Source: Deinandra increscens subsp. villosa (Eukaryota > Streptophyta > Magnoliopsida > Asterales > Asteraceae). Taken from it: a stretch of 64,000 nucleotides of DNA. Positions 44,937 to 57,140 of the stretch are shown here, piece after piece (position 1 is the first letter of the stretch; each line of letters starts with the position of its first letter). Both the position numbers and the translations under genes were made by a program. The notes under the pieces were generated by a model, which was given only the letters and a program-made list of their open reading frames with translations, did not search any database and was not told the DNA's origin. Where the stretch lies: the NCBI GenBank assembly GCA_039602395.1, contig JBCNJP010000012.1, positions 25,300,396 to 25,364,395 of the forward strand. Reading direction: 5' to 3'.

Positions 44937-46150
44937 TCATATCAGGCCTTCGATAGCAGTTAGGGTATAAACTTTTCCATTGGCTCCTGAAGCTGGGACT
45001 ACCCTCAGTGGCATCGGGTTTCTCACTATCTTAGGGCAATCTGCTTTAACATGCCCCGGGCTTCCACACTCATAGCATTTCTTAGCTTCCGGATAACTGT
45101 TGGAGTAATGTCCTTCCTTTCACACCTATAGCAACTAGTTGGTTTTGCCCAACACTCTCCATGATGATACTTGTCAAATTACGACACTTAGGCTTGCCGT
45201 CTTTTGAATCTTTCTTTTGCCTCTTGTGAAAATCTCTGTCACACTTCTTTGAACTTTCTCCAATATCATATAACTTTCTCTTAGCTTCTCCTGGTCTTCC
45301 TTCGTCATCATATTCTTCTTCGTAAACCATAAAACTGATGTCAATCGCTTCCCGATACGTATTCGGAACATGAGGCCTAACTATCTTCCTTATAGCAGCA
45401 GGAAGTGCCTGAACGTACCTCTTTACCTTCTCTTCCTCGGGTGTTACTAACCTTGGTACCAATCTCGCCATTTTGTCAAACTTTCTTGTGAACTTCTGAT
45501 AGGTCATATTACCCGCTTCCAACTTTAGAAACTTAATCTCGATCCTCTCCAACTCGTATCTCAGACAAAACTTGCTCATCACTAGCGTCTATAGATCATC
45601 CCATCTCATAGCAGCAATGGCTTGCTCACCTCGGGATTGTAAAATAGAGTCCCACCAAAATAATGCTTCTCCTTTGAAGGAATGGGCTGCGTAGTTCACC
45701 GCTTGATCTAGACGACACTCACTAATACCTATCATAACTTCGATCTCTCGAATCCAACGAACAATTCAACCTGCATATCTCTTCCCTTCGAATGACATAG
45801 GCCTACATTCGCTAAATGATTTGAAAGAACATCCGCGATCAGAATTTCCCGCACCTCCAGCAGCACCACTAGGGGCTCCTCTAGCTCTAGCTTCATTTGG
45901 ACCTCCACCAGCAGCTCCGTGAAGTTAGGTGATTAGATTAGGCAAGGCCGCCTGAAACATTTGATTCACCTCTGCCACCATAGCTGCCCTTTGCTCGTTT
46001 ATAAAGACATTGGCTCTCGCGTTATTCTCTCGTTCGGGATTCGCACGCGCACGCCTTCCAGCACCGGTTGCTATGCCGGCACCCCTACTCTACCGGCACC
46101 CCTACCTCTACCACGCCCGCCTCTTATCATCATCCTACATTCAAGGTGAA
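44937..46150 (-). pseudogene. gypsy element F gag
   Basis: Read on the minus strand: FKSFSECRPMSFEGKRYAG (about 45760-45830), DQAVNYAAHSFKGEALFWWD (about 45650-45710), then a 166-codon open stretch (45582-45082) with FCLRYELERIEIKFLKLEAG, YQKFTRKFDKMARLVPRLV and YVQALPAAIRKIV. A frame-shifted nucleocapsid follows with HHGECWAKPTSCYRCERK and CYECGSPGHVKADCP (about 45025-45150), a good CCHC knuckle. Stops at about 45777 and 45588 and the shift near 45170 disable it. Nothing of its pol remains. The capsid would package element RNA. Confidence 0.88.
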
Positions 46151-46653
46151 TGACATTTCAGAATTTATGTGACGTAGAGTCCCCGAACTTTTGAATACAT
46201 GATAACCAGATAAGTACCGGTACCAAAGCAATTATATAGTTATGATGTGTTCAAAAACCTAGTTACTTTCATCATAATCTTGCTAAGTGTCCACTCTTCT
46301 CTTTTCTTATCCTTTTACACAAACTCTAAGTTAAAACTGGTCTTTGCATCATCTACCTCTTTAATCAAATATTCCACCATTACATAACTCTCTTTGTACT
46401 CTGGCATACAATAGTTAGGACTTAGGGTATGTTTATGTGGCTAATACCCCTTTGAAGTACCTAGTTGCAATCGGGTTTCTCACACTCTTCACATACTCTA
46501 GGTGCTACCTATTATGTCCTTGATGCAACCATGTTCCTATGGGAACAAGCTATCCTGGCTGGCATCTACATTCCTTATCTCATCCTACCTTGTCTTCCTA
46601 GAGTCTTAGTTTAAGTCCAGATACTGTATTAGTACCTAAATCTCTTAAACCAA

Positions 46654-46667
46654 GGCTCTGATACCAA
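46654..46667 (-). other. element F primer-binding site
   Basis: TTGGTATCAGAGCC on the minus strand, two bases after the LTR end at 46670. Confidence 0.85.
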
Positions 46668-47240
46668 CTTGTGACGCCCACTCCCAGACCTGGCTCTAGG
46701 AGGGGTCACGCCTCAGATATTCTCATGAGCACAAGGTATCAACAGAGATAACTAAGTATCAGAAATTTTAAACTTTTAATTCTTTGGCAAGTACTACAAC
46801 TAAGTGAGATAATTTACATAAGGAAATACTAATGATCACTACGTTTATTACTATATCTATGCCAACTTGCCAAAACCTTCCTTCCGATAGCTTGCCCGTC
46901 TATTCCCTTATCACAAGGGCCTTCTCATAACTAGTCGAAGCCTCAGCCTGACCTGACATACATACATTTTTGGAAAGGTCAGCTAACGCTTGTGAGTTCT
47001 ATATTTAAAAACTTTACCTCGGCGTGAGGTTTAAAACCTTTGGACCTGCAAGATCCCTTTTTCACAAATATTTATCAAGTATAACATATATCACAATTAT
47101 ACAACGCGCAATATTCCTTAGCAGGAAATACACTCTATAAAACCATTTATCCCATTATCCCCTCTATTTCTTCCTATAACCCCAACATTTACTATCAGTC
47201 TAAACCCTGTTAATATATGCAGAGATACCATTCTTGCAAA

Positions 47241-47420
47241 CTGCCGAGTTTACACTTCTAGGGCATTCCCTATAACAGACAGTCGCACCATTCTCTCATT
47301 TCTATTAACTGCCGAGTTTACCCTTCTAGGGCATTTCCTATAACGGACAGTCGCATCGTTTTCCTTTTCCTACTAGCTGCCGAGTTTATCCTTATGGGGC
47401 ATTCCCTATAATGGACAGTA
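47241..47420. repeat. three 68-bp tandem repeats
   Basis: Units starting at 47241, 47309 and 47377 share CTGCCGAGTTTA, CTTCTAGGGCATT and CCTATAACGGACAGTCGCA. Confidence 0.85.
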
Positions 47421-47995
47421 GCTATCTCTCCCTTTCTATTTGTAGTAACCCTAACCCCATTGAGTAACACTACTTCCTAACTCCTCCTGTACTACTACCC
47501 GCCTACCCAAGTGACTTAGGGTTATTAGTAGACATCGATAAGGCATTCATATACTGCAACAAGTGCACATCTCCCAATTTACCATTGGTGTATGTATACA
47601 TGATGTCCCAATGACGTATCCTCCACACTTCTGATATACCGGGTAACTAATATTGTTATGTATATATATAGGAAGTACCAGCGGCGTATCCACCACATAA
47701 TAATAAAGCAATTGCATCATCTATTCTCTTATAATCATATATATTCAATATATTGGTTACTAATAATTCCTTTATCACTTAACTATTTAAGTTCAAAGCA
47801 GGCATAACACATACCATATCACAATCATCATAATTGTGTAATAGTCATCATAATTGCGTAATAACGCGCATAAATGATTTAAAATCATTTTCATAACATA
47901 TCATATATATATATTAGCTCAAAAGCCTTTTAGCCGATTGTCAACTTAAGACATTTCATGTATATGCATTTTAATGCATTTCCATAACGGTTCAC

Positions 47996-47996
<1 letters not shown>

Positions 47997-48054
<58 letters not shown>

Positions 48055-48226
48055 TAGGTTCAAATGAGAACTTTTTGTTTTAAGAACTTTTGAGAACTAA
48101 ATCTCAACCACAAATTTCAGGGGGGGACCACTACAATTCATGGGAGGGGAGATACATGTAAATAACTTGTGGCTTAAATTAGTTCTTTTTAGTTCTCAAA
48201 TCAAATTGGTTCTCAAATGATCTTCT

Positions 48227-48272
<46 letters not shown>
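47997..48272. repeat. (TA)n microsatellite split by a TIR element
   Basis: About 54 bp of TA repeat (47997-48050), the 180-bp element, then about 42 bp of AT repeat (48231-48272). Confidence 0.9.
48051..48230. mobile_element. 180-bp TIR element in (TA)n, copy 1
   Basis: It starts GGGTTAGGTTCAAATGAGAA and its inverted other end reads AGGGAGAAGATCATTTGAGA. The imperfect TIRs share AGGG, TCA and TGAGAAC. It closely matches 58910-59087. Both copies sit inside TA repeats, as reported for the rice MITE family Micron. No coding capacity. Confidence 0.7.
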
Positions 48273-48276
<4 letters not shown>

Positions 48277-48554
48277 GTAATAAAATTCATTTAAATGATT
48301 TATAACTGAAATGTTGTCTATTTGAACTGTTAGCGTGTTAAACTGTTAAACTGCCTTTGAGTGAATATATATCAAACTGCTAAAGTGCTAACTGTTAAAT
48401 GGATATATTAAACTGTTAAATTGTTGTTAAATGGATATATTAAACTGTTAAATTGTTGTTGAATTGATATATATATATATACAGTTTAACACTCTAACAG
48501 TTCAAATAGACAACATTTCAGTTATAAATCATTTAAATGAATTTTATTACATTT
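48273..48554. repeat. 74-bp near-perfect inverted repeat, 134-bp spacer
   Basis: The arm 48273-48346 is the reverse complement of 48481-48554 with a single mismatch (TAGCGTG against TAGAGTG). The spacer contains repeats of TTAAACTGTTAAATTGTTG. It directly abuts the (TA)n tract. Confidence 0.9.
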
Positions 48555-48882
48555 GTATGTATATCAGTCCAAAAACATTTAAGATTAGGCTCATAGAACT
48601 CACCTTATCTCTTTAACCGATTTACTTGGACAGAACTCCCGCTATGATTCCCGATTTAACCCAATTTGCGTATCGTATGACGCGCATTCCTATAAGTAAA
48701 CGCTCACTCCAGGATCGCCCAGTGAGGTATGCCAGGTGCCAGTTGGGATTTATGTGACACCCCGCTTTGCCAGAAACCCCAGTGTACAAGCGCTTACCCT
48801 TTCGGTCCGCACGAACTTCTAAATATCCGACTAACTCAGTATTTTCAATACTTCAATATTTATCCTTTTAAAACCCATATAT

Positions 48883-48886
<4 letters not shown>

Positions 48887-48938
<52 letters not shown>
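48887..48938. repeat. (TA)n microsatellite
   Basis: About 52 bp of pure TA repeat within the element F LTR. Confidence 0.95.
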
Positions 48939-48941
<3 letters not shown>

Positions 48942-49510
48942 GTTACTACACAAAAAATCAAGTCCCCATATTTTATATTTCAAAACCCTAATTTCCCGTT
49001 TTTCTCATTTCTTTATTAAAACCCATTTTTATTTCAATTCAACTTAGGGTATTATCCATTATAACATTTTTTATATAATTTAAAATATCAAACCATAATT
49101 CAATAACGTTTGCTCAATTTGGGCAGAACAACGTTACGAAAACCCTAATTTTAACCCGTTTACAATACATTTACCAAACCTTTTCCAAATCTGAAATAAA
49201 CTTAGGGTTTTTTTAATTTTTTTTATTTTAGGATTACCTACAAATATTCAGACCCTAATTCCCACCCGAACCCAATTTTAGCAAAACAAGCTCAAGAACC
49301 CTAGTTTTTATATATTTTTAGAAACCTTATTTAGAAATCGAATAAACAAAACCTGAAAGAGATTATTATATATCTTACCTAACTGCAGAATTTAAGCTCT
49401 AAACTCTTCACCGTTTGAGATAATTTTGCCGAAGAAGAAGCTGATTCAAAAATGGGTTTTCTAGGTGGTTTTTGAGTGAATTTGTGAGATTTGAGGATGG
49501 ATGGAAGCCG

Positions 49511-49519
49511 TATTTATAG
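49511..49519 (-). promoter_or_regulatory. TATA box of element F LTR
   Basis: CTATAAATA on the minus strand, followed by a plausible leader. The element C insertion site (49525/49526) lies only a few bases upstream, so upstream control sequence has been displaced. Confidence 0.6.
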
Positions 49520-51520
49520 TCATATTGTCACACCCCAACCGACGGCGGATTTACGTCGGGGCGTGATGATTGTCCGAATGCTCATGGCACTAACTAAAGT
49601 TTTAATAGTTAATCATTACCAAATTCGAAGTCAAAAAATAGGTTCAAAAACACATAACATAACAAATAGATTAACGTTTGATTTAATAAATCTCGGTCCA
49701 AAGCATCCTAGATGTGACATCAATCAAGCATGGCTCAAACAACATTTCCTGTAACATGTATAAAAATAGAGAGTGTCAACTAAAAATAGTTGGTGAGTAG
49801 AAATAGGGTATAATTACATATAGTATATTGAAAGCGATTCAAATGTCAAATGTACTCAAGCGTGTATGAATAAACCAATATTGAATTTGAATGTGCATAA
49901 CCAAACCTTTGTTGACTAGCGCCCTTAACCCGAAAGTTAAGTTAATGAAATAGGTTTCAATCACCCGAATGCCAAACCGGTCGAATTCAGGTGGGTTGTC
50001 TGTCCAATGGATCCAGCATTGTTACCATAGGCTTATATGTTAATGATTACACTTGAAAATTGAATTTGCATATAAAACCATAGTTCAACATATAGCATGT
50101 AATCACACAAAGACATAGAATGAAATTGCATGATTTGTAAAACCATAGTTACATATCGAGTGAGTTGGATAAATAATATTTTTATCTCAGGTCGGGCCCG
50201 TTATTTATACTGTAACGAATATATATTTATTTCAAAAGAAATATACACTTTACTAATAGTTAATTATTAATAAGTCTAAGTCTCAACGTAGTTTATATAA
50301 AATCCATTTTAATAAAGTTACAAATATTTACAGTGATAACGGACTTAACGGAGTTCTGTTTGAATCAATATTTAATATAATTGAAGTACGTGAAATAAAT
50401 AAATTTTGAGACACATTTTAATATAACAAAATTTCGTTAATGTTTTATGCAAATAAAATAAAACTATGAATATAAATTTTACTATAGTAACTTTGATTTA
50501 AGTGACCGAGGGGTCATTTAATTTCCGTTCCAAGTAGTTGTTATGAGGTTTATAATTTTTGTGCCATTGAAATACAAGATATTTAACGTTAAATTGGTGA
50601 CATAACTCAGAGGAAGAAAAATAGTTAAGTATATTTTATTTTAAGATTGTCACACGAGGTGTTTACATTTGATATAAGTTTAGTTAATTATAAGATTTGT
50701 GGTTTTTCTTTAGAATACACGGTTTATCCGAAGGGCTCGTAAGTGGTTTCATGTCTAGCTCAAATAACTCTATAAAAATAAAAATGAACGATTAGTTACT
50801 TACTACAAGCAAGGAAAAGGCGGTGTAGAAGAAAATGTTAAGTCCACCCGTGAATCTTTGAAAAATGAGTACTTGATTAATGTTCTGAATATTTGAAGTA
50901 AGATTTGAATATGGTTTGGTTATTTGAGAATTTCTGCTCTCGAGAGGAATATGGAAGAATGGGTAAATGAACTTCTGTAATATTTGGATTAGACAAGGTA
51001 GAGGTTAAATAGGGGAAGAAGTTGGGTTGTGTGTGACGTTTCTATGGTCCGAAAGGTTGTAGATAAATTAAATGAGTGAATTTAATTCTTTCAATAAGTG
51101 TAAAAAAATGGGAAATGGTAAAGGAAATCCCATAGGGATTTCATTCTCCTTTTGGTAACCTTGTTGGAGAAATGGCAGCCATGACAAATATCCACTTGCC
51201 ACCACATTAAACAAAATGCATTAAATATGAGTTCTCTTAAAATTTTAAATAATTATGAGAGTTAAACGAGATGAACATGAATATGGCCTATCTTGCCATT
51301 AATTAGTCATCAATAATGGAATTTAATATAATAGATTAAGGAGGGAGTGATATATTCATACATATATACGTGAGAGGGGGGAGAATTGAATAAAAGAGTT
51401 TTTTTTCTTTTCATTAGTGATGGATTATTAATTGATAGTCATAATTATGTAGTGTGACTATAATTTATTTTGAATAAAAGAGGTATAGAACCTTAGCATT
51501 GAAAAGTATAATGGTTCACA

Positions 51521-51531
51521 TCTATTTATAG
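51521..51531 (-). promoter_or_regulatory. possible TATA box of element C LTR
   Basis: CTATAAATAGA on the minus strand about 335 bp into the LTR. Not tested against alternatives. Confidence 0.45.
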
Positions 51532-51688
51532 ATCATCATTTGTAAAAGAATCTATGTATAGAATTATAGAATCTTAACTTCTATAATCTTTAGTATTTTA
51601 CCAACATCATGTATAGTTTTAGAGTTAACAAATAATATCACCGTTGGTATCGCATTGGGTTGACTCGGATATGACCATAACATGAATG

Positions 51689-51690
<2 letters not shown>

Positions 51691-51753
<63 letters not shown>
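51691..51753. repeat. (AC)n(AT)n compound microsatellite
   Basis: About 32 bp of AC followed by about 31 bp of AT repeat. Confidence 0.95.
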
Positions 51754-51755
<2 letters not shown>

Positions 51756-51863
51756 GAGGATAAAAATAGAACTTCCTCATGATTTTTCTTGAACAAAAAT
51801 TCAATTGACATGGATAATGAAAATGGGTCGGGTTACAAATATGAAAAATACACGAATGTCACA

Positions 51864-51875
51864 GTATCCCCTACT
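51864..51875 (-). other. element C polypurine tract
   Basis: AGTAGGGGATAC on the minus strand, adjacent to the LTR start. Confidence 0.7.
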
Positions 51876-51900
51876 TTAGGGAATTTCGTCCCGAAATTGA

Positions 51901-53292
51901 TTACGAGGAGGCTGATGCAAAAAGGTGTGGATACTTTGTCTTCATTTGGTCTTCGCGTTCCCAAGTGAATTCCGGTCCACGCTTGGATTCCCAACGAATC
52001 TTGACAATAGGTATGCGACTACGCTTGAGTTGTTTTACCTCACGGTCCGTGATCTCTATTGGTTTCTCTATAAAGTGCATAGATTCATCGATGTGCACTT
52101 CATCTAGAGGAATTTGGAGGTTTTCATCGGCTAAGCATTTCCGAAGATTAGACACGTGGAAGGTTGGATGAACATTGTTGAGTTCCGAAGGTAGTTCGAG
52201 CTTGTAAGCTACTTTTCCAATCCTTTTAAGGACTTTGAATGGGCCAACGTAACGAGGTGCTAACATTCCTTTCTTTCTGAATCGGACAACTCCCTTCCAA
52301 GGGGATACCTTAAGGAGTACCAAGTCGCCGAATTTGAATTCTAGGGGTTTGTGTCGCTTATCAGCGTAGTTCTTTTGACGACTCCTAGCAGCGAGTAGAT
52401 TCTCACGAACTTGAAGGATTTTGTCGGTAGTTTCTTGAATTAACTCAGGACCAGTGATTTAGGCTTCACCAATCCCGTTCCAACAAATAGGTGAGCGACA
52501 CTTTCGACCATAGAGTGCCTCAAAAGGTGACATGCCGATACTTATATGGTAGCTGTTATTATAAGAGAACTCGATCAAAGATAAGTGTGAATCCAAATTG
52601 CCACTGAAATCAATGACACAAGACCTAAGCATATCCTCGAGTGTCTGGATAGTTCGTTTAGATTGACCATCGGTTTGAGGATGATAAGCGGTGCTAAGGT
52701 CTAGACGAGTACCGAAAGCTGATTGAAGGGATTGCCAAAAACGGGAGATAAAACGACCATCACGATCGGAGATAATGCTCAAAGGCACACCATGACGACA
52801 GGCAATTTCTTTGATGTAGATTTGAGATAGTTTCCCAACTCGATACTTTTCTCGAATAGGAATGAAATGAGCTGATTTGGTCAATCGGTCAATGATTACC
52901 CAAATGCTATCGTGACCATCTGAAGTGCGTGGAAGTTTAGTGATGAAATCCATGGCTGTGTTTTCCCGCTTCCACACCGGAATCTCTGGTTGTTCAAGCA
53001 AGCCAGAAGGTCGTTGATGTTCGGCTTTGACTTTAGAGCAAGTGAGACATTTCACTACGAAGAGAAAAATGTCCTTTTTCATACCGGGCCACCAATAATG
53101 ACAACGATGATCCTGATACATTTTATCTGATCCGGGATGAACAGAACAGCGGGTCTTGTGAGCTTCGTTCATGATGATGAAAGTACGAAGATCGTTGCGG
53201 TTAGGGATCCAAAGACGATTTAAGAAATATAAGAGACCATTAGGTTTGGTTTCCAATTGGAGTTCAGCACCACATGACATTTCTTCATACAT
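51901..53292 (-). pseudogene. element C integrase with chromodomain
   Basis: 53292-52459 is a 277-codon stretch: HPGSDKMYQDHRCHYWWPGM and CLTCSKVKAEHQ (zinc finger), TAMDFITKLPRTSDGHDSIW (first Asp), IISDRDGRFISRFWQ (second Asp), YHPQTDGQSKRTIQ. In that last block the catalytic Glu position (QSERT) reads Lys, so activity would be lost. After a break at 52459-52324, 52323-51901 holds GPFKVLKRIGKVAYKLELP, VHPTFHVSNLRKC and the chromodomain end FTWEREDQMKTKYPHLF. Confidence 0.93.
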
Positions 53293-53349
53293 GTTACCCT
53301 CGGTGACTGACGCATGCTATGCTTCAAAGATGCAAAGTTGAATATCGGT

Positions 53350-53787
53350 TTAAATACGAATACTTTGAAGGTGGATAGACTTGACGTGGTCCTTACGACT
53401 AAGAGCGTCGGCTACAACATTTACTTTTCTAGGATGATAGCGAATTTCGCAGTCATAGTCGTTTAATAGTTCGACCCAACGTCGTTGTCTCATGTTTAAC
53501 TCCTTTTGATCAAATATGTGTTGGAGACTCTTGTGGTCGATGAAGATCACACATTTGGTACCGTATAGGTAATGCCTCCAAATTTTCAAAGCAAAGACAA
53601 CCGCACCAAGCTCGAGATCGTGCGTCGTGTAGTTTTTCTCATGGATTTTGAGTTGTCTCGAGGCATAGGCGATAACTTTGCCTCGTTGCATGAGAACACA
53701 ACCAAGAACTTGGTTTGATGCATCGCAATAGACGACAAAATCATCGTTACCATCGGGAAGAGTTAGGATAGGAGCATCGCATAACAT
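53350..53787 (-). pseudogene. element C RNase H
   Basis: VVYCDASNQVLGCVLMQRGK (first catalytic Asp), IAYASRQLKIHEKNYTTHDL, FIDHKSLQHIFDQKELNM and NVVADALSRKDH. Apart from the usual TD to ID change before HKSL, this is a well-preserved domain. It ends in the integrase linker at a stop near 53350. Confidence 0.92.
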
Positions 53788-53915
53788 TTGTTTAAGTGTC
53801 TGAAATGAATCCTCTTGCTTATGACCCCACTCGAATGGCTTGCCTTTATGAGTTAAGGCAGTGAGTGGTAAAGCAATCTTAGAGAAGTTAGAAATGAAAT
53901 GTCTGTAGTAGCCTG

Positions 53916-54560
53916 CTAAACCAAGAAAAGAACGAATTTCGGTATGAGTAGTAGGAATACTCCAATTTTTAATGGTTTCGATCTTAGCGGGATATACATG
54001 GATAACCTATTCATTGACGATGTGTCCCAAAAATTAAACATCCTTAAGCCAAAATTCACATTTCGATAATTTAGCGTATAGTTGTTTTTCTTTAAGAGTT
54101 CCAAAATTAGACGTAGGTGTTGCTCATGATCAGACTTTGATTTGGAGTAGATTAGGATGTCATCAATGAAGGTGATCACTAATATATCCATGTAGGGCTT
54201 GCAAACGCGATTCATTAGATCCATGAATACTGCAGGTGCGTTTGTTAAGCCAAAATGCATAACCGTGAACTCGAAGTGACCATACCTCGTACGAAAGGCT
54301 GTCTTTGGAATATCATCATCTTGAACACAAAGTTGATGATATCCAGAACGAAGATCTATTTTTGAGAAACAATTAGCACCCTGAAGTTGATCGAAGAGAT
54401 CGTCGATCCTCGGTAGAGGGTATCGATTTTTGATGGTAAGTTTGTTGAGTTCACGATAGTCGATGCACATTCGGAATGATCCATCCTTCTTTTTCACGAA
54501 TAAAATAGGTGCTCCCCAAGGTGAGGAACTTAAATGAATATAGTATTTTTCGGAGAGCTC
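53916..54560 (-). pseudogene. element C reverse transcriptase
   Basis: KKKDGSFRMCIDYRELNKLT, KIDLRSGYHQLCVQDDDIPK, YGHFEFTVMHFGLTNAPAVF (usual MPFG reads MHFG) and the catalytic FIDDILIYSKS. A frameshift near 54090 spoils the later part, where LGHIV- and FLGLAGYYRHFI-like residues continue in another frame towards 53870. Confidence 0.92.
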
Positions 54561-55331
54561 TTAGAGTTGATTAGACAACACTTGCATTTGAGAAGGTGTG
54601 AGATGATATGGAGACTTAGCAACTGGATTTGCACCGGGTAGAAGATCAATGCGGAAATCAATTTGGCGAATAGGAGGAAGGCCGGATACATCTTCAGGAA
54701 AGACTTTGGGAAAATCCTGAATGATAGGAATGTCTTGTATCTTCTTTTCCTCCGCATCTGTCTCCACAATATGAGCCAAGAATGCCACGTAGTCCTTGCG
54801 TAAGTACTTTCGAGCTTTGGTGCATGACACGAGTTTAAGTCCTTTAGATGGTTTTTCGCCAGAGATGACCAAAACCTGACCATCTGTGTGAGGAATTCGA
54901 ATAGCCTTCTCGAAGCAGGAAACTTCGGCATAATTTTGAGTTAGCCAATCCATGCCAACTATGATGTCAAAACTACCTAGTTGCATGGGTATGAGGTCGA
55001 TAGAGAGATGGTGCTCATTAAAGTTAAGGGTGCAATTTCGAATAATAGAGTCAATGGTGATGGGTTTTCCATCCGCCACTTCAACTATGAAAGGTTTCTC
55101 TAAGGTGGTTCGAGGGGTAGCAAGTAAGGGTTCCAATTCAGTAGAAACAAAACTCTTATCGGCACTGGTATCAAATAAAATTGCGGCATATTGGTTATTA
55201 ACAAGGAACTTACCATTAACCACTTCGTTGTTGGCTTGAGCTTGATTAGCATTGATGTCGAATGCACGACCACGTGCACCCTGGTTAATTGGGTTGGCTT
55301 GAGCATTATATACATAGTCAACCTTAGGCAT
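54561..55331 (-). pseudogene. element C protease and linker
   Basis: A 256-codon stretch with the active-site block AAILFDTSADKSFVSTEL, in which the expected D-S-G or D-T-G reads D-T-S. The missing Gly suggests an inactive enzyme. LSIDLIPMQLGSFDIIVGMD and WLTQNYAEVSCFEKAIRIP follow, then the RT-proximal FPKVFPEDVSGLPPIRQIDF. It ends at a stop just before the RT block, so PR and RT were one frame. Confidence 0.9.
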
Positions 55332-56444
55332 GCGTTACGAAAATGAGTTGGATCGCCGCATTGGAAACAAGCACGCCCATTAATCAATAGTGGAGAATTG
55401 GGAAAAGCAATGGGTTGAGCAAAGGGTTGTGGAGCTTGAGGTCGTAAGGGTTACCGACAACATTGGTAAAATGGCCATATCGACCACAATTGAGGCACTG
55501 GCGACATGCGATAGTCGCGGGATGATGGTATTTGCAAGTGTTGCACTGGGGTAAGGTTCCAGTGTAAGGCTTCTTGATGGGTTGAGTTGCAGGAGCAACT
55601 TGGGCTATGGGTGTGGCTGTGTGATGATAGCATAGTTGCGATTGTTAGATTTCCGCTTCTTCTTGTTAACAGCAGATGAATCAGCCTTAACTTCTTTAGA
55701 TTGATCGGTCGAGGCTTTACCGGTTGATTTCTTTTCACCCTTCCTAGTTAGAGTCCCTGCACTAACATGATTATTAGTTAGTGTTGCAGCCAATGCTTTA
55801 CATACTGCAGAGTCTTGAGCTTACAACCTAACATTGTGTCTTGAAACAACATGGGCAACCCAATAATGTATCTTTCAATGGCTAGAGAGGGAGTCTCAAC
55901 GAAACGAGGGATCACCATGGAGAGTTCATCAAATCGGTCATTGAAGGCCTGGTTTTCCCCACTGTTTTGCCTGAGAGCCTAGAATTCTTCTTCCAACACG
56001 CGAAGTTCGCTGCGAGGACAGAACTTTCGAATCATTAGTTCTTTCACTTCGTTCCAAGATAGAGCTAAAGCAGTCTCTGTCCCCCGGGTACGCTTCTCGC
56101 CATTCCACCATGAGAGCGCCTCTTCGAGGAAGACGCTGGTGGCATGAGGAACTTTCAGTTCCTCGGGACAGTCACTATTGATGAAGGTATTTTCCATGCC
56201 TTCGAACCACTGAAGTAGCTTAGTGGCACCCACGGACCCAATGAACTTGAGTGGATTGCAGGCGTTGAAGTGTTTGAAGGTGCATTTGGAAGTATTTGCA
56301 CCATTTTGGTTTCCCGGAGTAATTGAGGTTCTATTGTATTTGAACCATAATTTCAGGGATAACTTTAGCCATTTGCTTGGCTATTTGGGCAGCCATCTTG
56401 TGTCCAGAGTTTCCAGAACGGCGGCCTTTGAAATGAATAGACAT
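55332..56444 (-). pseudogene. element C gag
   Basis: Likely start ATG 56444 (MSIHFKGRRSGNSGHK), then MAAQIAKQMAKVIPEIMVQ and a TAG at about 56334. After a frameshift comes the capsid core 56234-55979 (KLLQWFEGMENTFINSDCPE, ATSVFLEEALSWWNGEKRTR, MIRKFCPRSELRVLEEEF). A basic region (55793-55605) and decayed Cys/His knuckles with CNTCKYHHPA, CLNCGRYGHF and CFQCGDPTHFRNAC (about 55345-55545) follow. Several frame changes make it non-functional. Confidence 0.88.
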
Positions 56445-57124
56445 GCAGAATTGAGGTGAAAGAGATTGTGAGACCAAGGATGAAAATGGTTTGATAGATG
56501 ATAATCACTGGAGGAAAATATGAAAATCATGAAATATAGGTTGAAAACATTGTAAATCGATAGAATAACATGTGATGTCATAGTGTTTAAATTTTGAAAT
56601 ATGAAACACGAAAAGTAAATCATGTAAACTGAACATAGCATTGAGTGGTAACCATTAAAATGATCACCTTGACTTATCAAAGTTATTTTAGTTTGGGTGA
56701 CGTTTGGTATAACATGCTTTGGCGTAATAGGTAAGACATTATCACCAAGAATTCCTCAGATCGACATTTGAGTCCAGCGGTCGACATAGATTTATACGAA
56801 ATGCCTTTCTAAAGAGAAAACTTGGTTATCGATGTGCACCCTTCCAGTTACTACATGTCTGACACTTAGAACTTAAACTTTTGAGGAGATTGAAAAATTA
56901 AAAATGAAATTAACAAAATTTTATATGTAACATAAAGTGATAGTGTAGGTGTGTGTGACAAGAAAGAGACTAGGAGCTTGAATAGAATGAGGTAAGATAA
57001 AGTAACATATATATGGACATATGATAATATGTAATAAGCATGTAAGACATGAGATACTCATGTTTGGACACCTAAAGCCATAGTCTAGGTCACCATTTCT
57101 AATAACCTAATTCCCTATAACCAC
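56445..57124 (-). other. element C leader
   Basis: About 680 bp between PBS and gag with no open frame of note. Unlike element B, it carries no leader ORF. Confidence 0.6.
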
Positions 57125-57137
57125 GGCTCTGATACCA
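57125..57137 (-). other. element C primer-binding site
   Basis: TGGTATCAGAGCC on the minus strand, three bases after the LTR end GTGTGACA. Confidence 0.9.
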
Positions 57138-57140
57138 ATC

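Larger units (their letters stand above)
46670..49525 (-). repeat. element F 5' LTR, incomplete
   Basis: The minus-strand LTR ends GTGGGCGTCACA at 46670. The upstream part extends at least to 49525, where element C is inserted. Inside are 68-bp tandem repeats, a TIR element in a (TA)n tract, a large inverted repeat, more (TA)n, and a TATA box. The LTR start is not seen, so U3 upstream of the TATA box may lie beyond the inserted element. Confidence 0.7.
49526..51863 (-). repeat. element C 3' LTR
   Basis: Minus strand TGTGACATTCG (51863) to GGGGTGTGACA (49526), 2338 bp. Its end portion matches 57141-57486. It includes a compound (AC)n(AT)n microsatellite at 51691-51753 and the TACTCACCAAC block (about 49790, minus). 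Confidence 0.9.
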
